From NCBI GenBank assembly GCA_021153325.1, contig JAGKTQ010000043.1, forward strand, positions 1 to 12,033: a DNA stretch of 12,033 bases, written 5' to 3'. The notes below the pieces were generated by a model, which was not told the origin of the DNA, made no database searches, and was given only the letters and a program-made list of their open reading frames with translations. The translations under genes were made by a program, and so were the position numbers. Positions 7,101-12,033 of the stretch are shown here, one piece after another; position 1 is the stretch's first letter, and the number at the start of each line of letters is the position of its first letter. Origin of the DNA: Lachnospiraceae bacterium. Its GTDB lineage: Bacteria > Bacillota > Clostridia > Lachnospirales > Lachnospiraceae.

Positions 7101-8109
7101 TTATCTCGTCACCTCCGCCTCTGGAAATAACAATTTCTGCAGAGTCTTCCAATTTCCTGATAATGTTTACAATCTTCTGCTGTGCTTCTTCTACGTCTTT
7201 CATACGAACAGGTCCCATGAAATCCATATCTTCTTTTATCATTACAGCAAGACGCTTTGACATGTTGTTGAAGATTGCATTCTGTACTTGTTCGTTAGCA
7301 CCCTTAAGTGCAACAGCAAGGTCATTATTATCCACATCACGAAGCACTCTTTGAATTGCTCTGTCATCAAGAAGAAGAATATCTTCGAATACGAACATCT
7401 TCTTACGGATTTCATCTGCCAATTCAGGCTCTTCAATTTCAAGAGTTTCCATAATATGTTTTTCTGTTCCACGATCAACGGTATTAAGAATTTCAACAAC
7501 CGCATCCACACCACCGATAATGGTGTAATCCTGATTTACCAAAGAAGCAAGCTTGGATTCCAACACTTTTTCGACCTCCTTGATGACATCTGGACTTGTA
7601 CGATCCATTACTGCAATACGTTTTGCAACATCTGCCTGTCTGTCAGGTGGCAATGCTGATACAATGAGCGCTGCCTGACCTGCCGACAAATAAGACAAGA
7701 TAAGTGCAATTGTCTGTGGATGTTCATCCTGAATAAAGTTAAGAAGCTGTGATGCATCTGTTTTTCTTATAAACTCGAATGGTTTTACCTGTAAAGATGC
7801 AGTCAGCTTGCCGATAACATCCATTGCCTTGTCAGCACCAAGCGCTTTTTCCAAAAGTTCTTTTGCATAGCCGATACCACCTTCTGCGATATACTGCTGT
7901 GCCAGACAAACTTCATAAAATTCATTAATAACGCTTTCTTTTACTTGTGGAGTAACACTTCTTGTATTTGCAATTTCCAGTGTCAGCTCCTCTATTTCTT
8001 CTTCTTTTAAATGTTTAAAAATATTAGCAGATTTCTCAGGTCCAAGGGATATAAGCAATACCGCAGCCTTTTGTAATCCGTTTAACTTTTCTTCTCCGCT
8101 CCTAGACAC
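7093..8109 (-). CDS. fliG: Flagellar motor switch protein FliG (GTG start)
   Basis: FliG sits on the MS ring at the top of the C ring, receives torque from the stators and switches rotation direction. Length 338 is normal. The N-terminal domain (LNGLQKAAVLLISLGPEKSA, 9-28) binds FliF. The middle domain carries the EHPQ motif (129-132) that contacts FliM. The C-terminal domain has MFVFEDILLLDDRAIQRVLR (238-257), the charged torque helix, and ends in SRGGGDEIIV. The start is GTG at 8107-8109, with GGGGGT at 8118-8123 eight bases upstream inside the end of fliF. No in-frame ATG lies near the N-terminus, and starting later would remove conserved sequence. It is 6 bases from fliF and overlaps fliH by 8 bases. 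Confidence 0.97.
   Translation of the reverse strand: MSRSGEEKLNGLQKAAVLLISLGPEKSANIFKHLKEEEIEELTLEIANTRSVTPQVKESVINEFYEVCLAQQYIAEGGIGYAKELLEKALGADKAMDVIGKLTASLQVKPFEFIRKTDASQLLNFIQDEHPQTIALILSYLSAGQAALIVSALPPDRQADVAKRIAVMDRTSPDVIKEVEKVLESKLASLVNQDYTIIGGVDAVVEILNTVDRGTEKHIMETLEIEEPELADEIRKKMFVFEDILLLDDRAIQRVLRDVDNNDLAVALKGANEQVQNAIFNNMSKRLAVMIKEDMDFMGPVRMKDVEEAQQKIVNIIRKLEDSAEIVISRGGGDEIIV
7109..7116 (-). promoter_or_regulatory. Shine-Dalgarno sequence of fliH inside the fliG tail codons
   Basis: GGAGGTGA is a full-length match to the anti-Shine-Dalgarno complement and lies 8 bases before the TTG start of fliH. The same bases encode part of the FliG C-terminal Gly-Gly-Asp, so the tail of fliG carries both meanings. 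Confidence 0.8.
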
Positions 8110-8115
8110 AGCTGT

Positions 8116-9714
8116 CTACCCCCAATCTTCGTTCAACCAGTTACGCAGCAAGTTTGCTGCTGCTTCTGGATTTTCTTCCACGAATTTGTCAATCATCTTA
8201 CGCGTCTCTGATTTCGGTTCTACTTCAATGTCTTCTAATTCATTAGCAGGTGTGGACTGTAATAATGTTTCCACAGACAATTCCTCTTCCTGTACTTCTT
8301 CTTTCTTGCTAGCCATACTTCTAAGTACTACAAAGCCGAGCAGTGCAAGAATGATAACAATAAGAATAATCTGAACAACATCAGATGCACTGATGCCAAG
8401 TCCTTCACTATCAACGAAATAATTCTCGCTGTATTTTACTATCGTAATATTTTCAAGTGGAATACCTGTAGCATTAGCAACAACAGAGTATAATTCTTCG
8501 TCCACCTCTACTCTTGTTCTTTCAGCATTTGCTAATTTGTATTCATCCCAAGTAACACCATCTAACAAGCCTTGTTTTTTGGCATCTTCTTCTTTTATAA
8601 TCACATATTCCGTTCCTGTAACAGAAATAGATGAATTTTCATACAAAATACTTCCAGCCGGCTGTGATTTTGAAGTAAGTTCTTCATTTGGAAGATAGTC
8701 ACGATTTTCTTCTGTCGTAGTAGAAGAAGAAGTTGCAGAATCCGGCAATACATAAGTTGTCTCTGTATTAGAATCTGTACCCGGCACTCCGTCAGAACCA
8801 TTTTCTGATTCTGCACTATATATGCTTTCACTTGCAAGCATTCCTTCCGTACGTCCTTCCGGTGCGGAATAATTATGAGTCGTCTGGTCTGTGGAAGAGA
8901 AGTCAATATCCAAATTAGGAGAAACTTCAATCATGCTGAACTCATTTGTTGCTGCAAGTACTTTCTTAACTTCTGATGCAAACTGATCTTCTGCCTGTTT
9001 TTTCACACTGAACTGATTGCTTGCAGCGCCACCTACCGAATATTCATCCTCTCCTGAATAAAGAAGATTACCATTGGTATCCATAATCGTAATATTATTC
9101 GTTGTATCATTACCAAGGATCGTCGCAACCGCTTTTGCTAAAAAGGCTGCATTATCTGTTGTAAATTCACCATCAATTTCCAATACAATAGCTGCATAAG
9201 ACTCTTCATTTTTGGAAATCATCGTTCCATCATTTTCTGGTAAATGCAACTGTACTTTTGCATTTTTTACAGAAGAGAACATACTAATAAAATCATTTGC
9301 AATATACTGTTCCAAATACAATTTATATTTCTTCTGCTTGTCAGATTCTGTAGAACTAAATCCGCCATCTGTAACATTTTCAATATCATAGCCTTCTGCC
9401 ATGTATCCGTTTGCGCCAAGCAACAGATTTGCTGTTGATTCCTGTTCTTCATCTACTTGTATGCGAAGTCCGTCATCTGAAACCTGATAAGGTACGCCTG
9501 CTGTTTCAAGCAAATCTACAATTTCAGATGCTTCTTTTTGTGTTTCACAGTTTTTTAATAAAACATATTCGGTCTTTGATAATACCGTATAAAGAATCAC
9601 AAACGCCAAAATTACTGACGCTGCGACTCCAATAATAATTGTCTTTTGTTTCGAGGTGAATTTATTCCACCATTCTTTCACTTTATCTAAAAGCTCTTTC
9701 GCTTTATCTGCCAT
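8116..9714 (-). CDS. fliF: Flagellar MS-ring protein FliF
   Basis: FliF assembles the MS ring in the cytoplasmic membrane, the platform for rod, C ring and export gate. Length 532 is typical. The first transmembrane helix is at about 25-45 (TIIIGVAASVILAFVILYTV) and the second at about 445-465 (DVVQIILIVIILALLGFVVL). Between them is the YscJ/FliF ring-building region (about 47-220, including YLEQYIANDFISMF and VQLHLPEND). A FliF C-type domain follows at about 250-430, interrupted by a Ser/Thr/Glu-rich low-conservation loop at about 295-345. The cytoplasmic tail ends in KFVEENPEAAANLLRNWLNE (510-529), the FliG-binding helix. The ATG at 9712-9714 has AGGTGAGGAG upstream; 23 bases separate it from fliE. 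Confidence 0.97.
   Translation of the reverse strand: MADKAKELLDKVKEWWNKFTSKQKTIIIGVAASVILAFVILYTVLSKTEYVLLKNCETQKEASEIVDLLETAGVPYQVSDDGLRIQVDEEQESTANLLLGANGYMAEGYDIENVTDGGFSSTESDKQKKYKLYLEQYIANDFISMFSSVKNAKVQLHLPENDGTMISKNEESYAAIVLEIDGEFTTDNAAFLAKAVATILGNDTTNNITIMDTNGNLLYSGEDEYSVGGAASNQFSVKKQAEDQFASEVKKVLAATNEFSMIEVSPNLDIDFSSTDQTTHNYSAPEGRTEGMLASESIYSAESENGSDGVPGTDSNTETTYVLPDSATSSSTTTEENRDYLPNEELTSKSQPAGSILYENSSISVTGTEYVIIKEEDAKKQGLLDGVTWDEYKLANAERTRVEVDEELYSVVANATGIPLENITIVKYSENYFVDSEGLGISASDVVQIILIVIILALLGFVVLRSMASKKEEVQEEELSVETLLQSTPANELEDIEVEPKSETRKMIDKFVEENPEAAANLLRNWLNEDWG
8118..8123 (-). promoter_or_regulatory. Shine-Dalgarno-like sequence fixing the GTG start of fliG
   Basis: GGGGGT ends in the first base of the fliF TAG stop and lies 8 bases before the GTG. 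It matches the core less fully than the fliH site but is the only purine run at a usable distance. Confidence 0.55.
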
Positions 9715-9737
9715 TTGTAGCTCTCCTCACCTTTTGC

Positions 9738-10061
9738 TTAAATTTGAATCTGCATAATTTCCTTGTATGCATCTAAAAATTTATCACGCACTGCAACGGT
9801 ATACTGAAGAGCTGTAGAAGCTTTTTCAAGTGCAATGGTCAGATCATGTGCATTTTCTGTCTCACCCAACATAAATTTCACTTCTTCATTTTCTGCATCA
9901 GACAAATAACTGTTCGTTGTGTTTATATTATCGATTGCTGCACTCAGCATAGAATCGAATACGTTCCCTTCATTTTCCGTACTGGCAACACCGTTTTTAC
10001 TCGTTGTCAGCGCCTCTTTAATCACCCCGGAGCTGACACTGTATAATGATGTAATATCCAT
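9738..10061 (-). CDS. fliE: Flagellar hook-basal body adaptor protein FliE
   Basis: FliE joins the MS ring/export gate to the proximal rod and is needed early for export of rod proteins. Length 107 is normal. The conserved C-terminal half is clear: FDSMLSAAID (35-44), GETENAHDLTIALEKASTAL (66-85), and QYTVAVRDKFLDAYKEIMQI (86-105), the family signature. The N-terminal 30 residues are variable, as usual. The ATG at 10059-10061 has AAAGGGAG about 9 bases upstream. It follows flgC by 53 bases that are very AT-rich (a TATATATA run) but contain no convincing promoter. Position after flgBC and before fliF matches the standard Firmicute order. Confidence 0.95.
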   Translation of the reverse strand: MDITSLYSVSSGVIKEALTTSKNGVASTENEGNVFDSMLSAAIDNINTTNSYLSDAENEEVKFMLGETENAHDLTIALEKASTALQYTVAVRDKFLDAYKEIMQIQI

Positions 10062-10103
10062 GATTTTTTCTCCCTTTATATATATCTTATATTAGCAATA
10101 CGA

Positions 10104-10122
10104 AAAGCTCCCGCTTAGCTTT
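10104..10122 (-). other. Small hairpin spanning the flgC stop codon
   Basis: AAAGCT and AGCTTT form a 6-bp stem around a 7-base loop on the minus strand. The flgC TAA stop (10115-10117) sits where the upstream arm meets the loop, with one base in the arm and two in the loop. There is no U-tract, so a terminator is unlikely. It could equally be chance in AT-rich DNA. Confidence 0.2.
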
Positions 10123-10561
10123 GTCCTATCTGTAGCCCTTTCAGAGCCATTGATTTTGTAGCCTCAAATGCCGTTGCATTTGCTTCATACGCACGGCTTG
10201 CATCGATCAGGTTCGTCATCTCTGTCACAATATTAACGTTTGGATATTCTACGTATCCAGCTTCATTTGCATCAGGATGAGACGGATCATATACAAGCTT
10301 TGTTTCCGTCCATGTATCTTCATATACGCCGCTGACCTTTACGCCCTGTCCCGAATAGCTGTCTGTTGCTTTGTTCAGCACTCTGCTAAACGATGTTTGA
10401 TCTCCTTTTTGTGCAAATGTTACTACCTTTCTTCTATAAGGAGTACCATCTTCTGTTCTTGTTGTCTGTGCATTCGCAACATTTTCAGAAATAGTGTCCA
10501 TACGGAAACGTTCTGCTGTCATTCCGGATGCGTTGATATCAAAAGATGAAAACATACTCAT
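10115..10561 (-). CDS. flgC: Flagellar basal-body rod protein FlgC
   Basis: FlgC is a proximal rod subunit exported through the MS ring. Length 148 is typical. The N-terminal rod signature is FDINASGMTAERFRMDTISE (7-26) followed by NVANAQTTRTEDGTPYRRK (27-45). The distinctive FlgC block is YDPSHPDANEAGYVEYPNVN (91-110), then IVTEMTNLIDASRAYEANAT (111-130), and the terminal KSMALKGLQIG. The paired N- and C-terminal amphipathic segments form the D0 coiled coil in this family. The ATG at 10559-10561 is 14 bases after the flgB stop with a GAGGGGG run upstream, so the two rod genes are closely coupled. Confidence 0.97.
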   Translation of the reverse strand: MSMFSSFDINASGMTAERFRMDTISENVANAQTTRTEDGTPYRRKVVTFAQKGDQTSFSRVLNKATDSYSGQGVKVSGVYEDTWTETKLVYDPSHPDANEAGYVEYPNVNIVTEMTNLIDASRAYEANATAFEATKSMALKGLQIGQS

Positions 10562-10575
10562 AAACTATTCCCCCT

Positions 10576-10965
10576 CTACTTCATCACACTTTGAAGGTTC
10601 TGGAACTCCTGTGTAATACTCTGCACAAGTCCCTGATATTTGATCTGGTTTTTTGCCAGAACAACATTTTCTGTTTCTATATCTACATTATTTCCATCCA
10701 GACGATAGGAATAGCTTGCATAATCTGTATAAGTTCTCGGCTGCAATTTATCTGTAGAAAGATTTGCGACCTTATCATCCATTGTAGAATATTTCACGCT
10801 GGATAATGCTTTTTCCAATTCGGACTCAAAAGCAACATCCTGTCTCTTATACCCCGGTGTATCTGCATTCGCAATATTATTGGAAATAGCATCGTTGCGA
10901 AGCCAAGAAGCATCCGCTGCTTTATCCAACAGATCAACATAATCATATACATTACTATTTATCAT
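10576..10965 (-). CDS. flgB: Flagellar basal-body rod protein FlgB
   Basis: FlgB is a proximal rod subunit and the first gene of the flagellar operon. The protein has 129 residues from the chosen start. It carries the rod signature LRNDAISNNIANADTPGYKR (22-41) and a C-terminal LAKNQIKYQGLVQSITQEFQ (103-122), as in FlgB. A GTG 21 bases upstream (10984-10986) would add MVRGGSL. The ATG at 10963-10965 is preferred because AGGAGG (10973-10978) is 7 bases before it and would itself be translated if the GTG were used. The 187-base gap to codY carries the probable operon promoter. Confidence 0.95.
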   Translation of the reverse strand: MINSNVYDYVDLLDKAADASWLRNDAISNNIANADTPGYKRQDVAFESELEKALSSVKYSTMDDKVANLSTDKLQPRTYTDYASYSYRLDGNNVDIETENVVLAKNQIKYQGLVQSITQEFQNLQSVMK

Positions 10966-10972
10966 TAAGCTT

Positions 10973-10978
10973 CCTCCT
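10973..10978 (-). promoter_or_regulatory. Shine-Dalgarno sequence deciding the flgB start
   Basis: AGGAGG lies 7 bases before the ATG at 10963-10965. It falls inside the alternative longer reading frame from GTG, so it supports the shorter start. Confidence 0.85.
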
Positions 10979-10994
10979 CTTACCACAATATCTT

Positions 10995-11021
10995 GTATCC
11001 GAGCATAAAATCATCAACTTA
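10995..11021 (-). promoter_or_regulatory. Weak sigma-28 (FliA/SigD)-like promoter candidate upstream of flgB
   Basis: TAAG (11018-11021), a 15-base spacer, then TCGGATAC (10995-11002) resembles the flagellar sigma pattern TAAA-N15-GCCGATAT: 3 of 4 and 5 of 8 matches. Predicted start near 10988 would leave about 22 bases to flgB. B. subtilis has a SigD promoter in this position, but the match here is poor. Confidence 0.25.
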
Positions 11022-11030
11022 CATTAAGTT
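11016..11030. promoter_or_regulatory. Perfect 6-3-6 inverted repeat in the flgB leader, possible operator
   Basis: AACTTA and TAAGTT flank a 3-base spacer, giving a perfect dyad of operator size. It lies about 13-27 bases downstream of the start predicted from the TATAAT at 11050-11055, and overlaps the sigma-28-like -35. No binding protein can be named from the sequence. Confidence 0.4.
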
Positions 11031-11049
11031 ACAATTTTTATCTTATTCT

Positions 11050-11077
11050 ATTATAAATTATTTGTAGAAAAACACAA
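11050..11077 (-). promoter_or_regulatory. Candidate sigma-A promoter for the flagellar operon
   Basis: A perfect TATAAT (-10) at 11050-11055 is preceded after a 16-base spacer by TTGTGT (11072-11077), a half-match to TTGACA, in very AT-rich DNA. The predicted start near 11043 gives a leader of about 78 bases before flgB. It follows the codY terminator, consistent with independent transcription of the flagellar operon. Confidence 0.5.
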
Positions 11078-11109
11078 GATTTTTTTGATAAATAAAATAA
11101 TTTCACGAT

Positions 11110-11146
11110 AAAAAAGCCCTGTCATATTGAATAACAGGGCTTTTTT
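11110..11146 (-). terminator. Intrinsic terminator after codY
   Basis: Thirteen-base arms (11110-11122 and 11134-11146) pair perfectly with a GCCCTGT/ACAGGGC core and an 11-base loop, followed on the minus strand by a T-run. It begins a few bases after the codY stop. The A/T arms are symmetrical, so it could also stop transcription from the other strand, but no plus-strand gene is seen here. Confidence 0.92.
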
Positions 11147-11152
11147 AATAAA

Positions 11153-11941
11153 TTATTTTTCATTTTGTTTTTTTAATTTTTCAATTTCTTCAAAAACTAC
11201 ATCATTTAATACTTTAATATAAGTACCCTTCATACCAGAAGAACGGGATTCAATAACTCCGGCACTCTCAAATTTTCTGAGTGCATTTACGATGACCGAA
11301 CGGGTAATTCCTACTCTATCCGCAATTTTGCTTGCTACTAAAATACCTTCCATACCATTTAATTCATCAAAGATATGTGTGATCGCTTCCAATTCTGAAA
11401 AGGAAAGAGTACTGATCGCTGACTTAACAACCGCGATCTTTCTGCTCTCTTCTGCACTTTCTTCATTCACCGCCCGCAGCATTTCAAGTCCTACAACTGT
11501 AGTTCCATATTCACTCAAAATGATGTCATCAATATCATACTGCTCATCACATTTATAAATAAACAGTGTTCCTAATCTCTCACCGGCAATCTCGATCGGA
11601 GTAATGATCGCCTGAAATTTCTGTACATCGTGATTTTCAAAACCGAGTGTTTCTAAATTCACGTTTTCCTTTGTGGATAAAACGCTTAACAATCTTTCAT
11701 TCAGCATTGGATCTACAAAACCACCAACTTTTTCATCTACAAGCAACTCATGAATAGATGGAATCCCATCCGACTTTCCAACACCAAGTACCTTACCTTT
11801 TTTACTGATCACTAAGACGTTGGAAGCAAGAATTTCGCGCATTACCTTACAAATATCATTGAACACTACTTTACTGGAACTATTGTTATGAAGTAACTTT
11901 CCAATCTTTCTTGTCTTGTCCAAAAGTTGAACACTACTCAT
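11153..11941 (-). CDS. codY: GTP- and amino-acid-sensing global transcriptional regulator CodY
   Basis: CodY is a dimeric repressor/activator that senses branched-chain amino acids and GTP and controls stationary-phase metabolism, and motility in Bacillus. The protein has 262 residues, close to the family's 259. The N-terminal GAF domain (about 1-155) ends with a conserved GERLGTLFIYK segment and LSEYGTTVVGLEMLR. A linker helix follows, then the winged helix-turn-helix: ASKIADRVGITRSVIVNALR (203-222) and ESAGVIESRSSGMKGTYIKV (225-244), almost as in B. subtilis. The ligand-pocket region (about 54-85) is much less like Bacillus. The start is the ATG at 11939-11941 with AGGGAGG 7 bases upstream; a longer frame reaching 11995 lacks a ribosome site and adds unconserved sequence. 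Confidence 0.97.
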   Translation of the reverse strand: MSSVQLLDKTRKIGKLLHNNSSSKVVFNDICKVMREILASNVLVISKKGKVLGVGKSDGIPSIHELLVDEKVGGFVDPMLNERLLSVLSTKENVNLETLGFENHDVQKFQAIITPIEIAGERLGTLFIYKCDEQYDIDDIILSEYGTTVVGLEMLRAVNEESAEESRKIAVVKSAISTLSFSELEAITHIFDELNGMEGILVASKIADRVGITRSVIVNALRKFESAGVIESRSSGMKGTYIKVLNDVVFEEIEKLKKQNEK

Positions 11942-11984
11942 GTTAAATCCTCCCTTTCCGATTTCTTTTTTGAATAGATTAAAT

Positions 11985-12013
11985 ATTATATACAAATCCT
12001 TATATTTTCAGAA
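11985..12013 (-). promoter_or_regulatory. Candidate sigma-A promoter of codY
   Basis: TATAAT at 11985-11990 with TTCTGA (12008-12013, three of six matches to TTGACA) at a 17-base spacing. The predicted leader is about 37 bases. In many Firmicutes codY is also read from upstream genes, which lie outside the window. Confidence 0.45.
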
Positions 12014-12017
12014 ATAT
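12003..12017. promoter_or_regulatory. CodY-box-like operator upstream of codY
   Basis: ATATTTCTGAAAATA (minus strand) matches the CodY consensus AATTTTCWGAAAATT at 12 of 15 positions, including the central TTTCWGAAAA core. It covers the candidate codY -35 element, the arrangement expected for autorepression. The CodY helix-turn-helix is nearly unchanged from Bacillus, so the consensus should apply; binding is inferred. Confidence 0.6.
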
Positions 12018-12033
12018 CGCATTGTTAGCATAT

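Noticed and set aside
6685..7260. Plus-strand open frame of 191 codons antisense to fliH and the end of fliG
   Set aside because: Ser/Ala-rich composition of an antisense shadow, no ribosome site, and both overlapped genes are certain.
10062..10114. AT-rich TATATATA stretch before fliE as an internal promoter
   Set aside because: No -35 partner at usable spacing; TA runs are common in this composition.
10984..10986. GTG as the flgB start
   Set aside because: It would place the AGGAGG ribosome site inside the coding region; the ATG at 10963-10965 has ideal spacing.
10955..11014. Nineteen-codon leader frame ending four codons into flgB
   Set aside because: No ribosome site before its ATG and no regulatory peptide features; chance is the simplest explanation.
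11942..11995. N-terminal extension of codY by 18 codons
   Set aside because: No ribosome site, overlaps the promoter candidate, and CodY proteins start close to the chosen ATG.
1..12033. Mobile element, CRISPR array, tRNA/rRNA or horizontally acquired island
   Set aside because: No repeats, integrase or transposase signatures, no RNA gene patterns, and uniform style throughout a continuous flagellar operon.

Overview
This window is the head of a large flagellar (fla/che-type) operon from a low-GC Gram-positive bacterium. It lies directly downstream of the global regulator gene codY, and every gene is on the minus strand, so transcription runs from the right edge to the left edge. The AT-rich composition, strong AGGAGG-type ribosome sites, presence of CodY, and protein sequences typical of Clostridia suggest an anaerobic, motile member of the Lachnospiraceae (Roseburia/Agathobacter/Butyrivibrio-like). 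That family-level placement is inferred from style and gene order, not from a database search.

Right end (about 11100-12033): codY with a probable promoter, a CodY-box-like sequence over its -35 region, and a strong hairpin terminator after the stop. A 187-base gap to flgB holds the terminator, a candidate sigma-A promoter, a 6-3-6 inverted repeat and a weak sigma-28-like element.

Centre (about 3478-10965), in order of transcription: flgB and flgC (proximal rod), fliE (rod/MS-ring adaptor), fliF (MS ring), fliG (C-ring switch protein), fliH, fliI and fliJ (export-apparatus ATPase complex), then a membrane-anchored coiled-coil protein with an MgtE-N-like C-terminus at the position of Bacillus subtilis ylxF. 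The fliF-fliJ block is very compact. Its middle three genes start at GTG, TTG and TTG, each with a well-placed Shine-Dalgarno sequence lying in the end of the preceding gene.

Left end (1-3371): fliK (hook-length control), flgD (hook cap, with an unusual helical C-terminal extension), a small conserved flagellar-operon protein of the TIGR02530 type, and the first 215 codons of flgE (hook protein), which runs off the window. Together these genes build the basal body from the inside out, the ATPase that feeds export, and the hook with its cap and length ruler. Placing them next to codY suggests nutritional control of motility, as in B. subtilis.

No RNA genes, mobile elements, CRISPR arrays or foreign islands were seen, and no gap exceeds 300 bases. 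This is a well-known kind of locus. The points most worth a second look are regulatory and structural: the CodY box upstream of codY, the run of non-ATG starts, a GNRA-tetraloop hairpin between the ylxF-like gene and fliK, and the FlgD extension.
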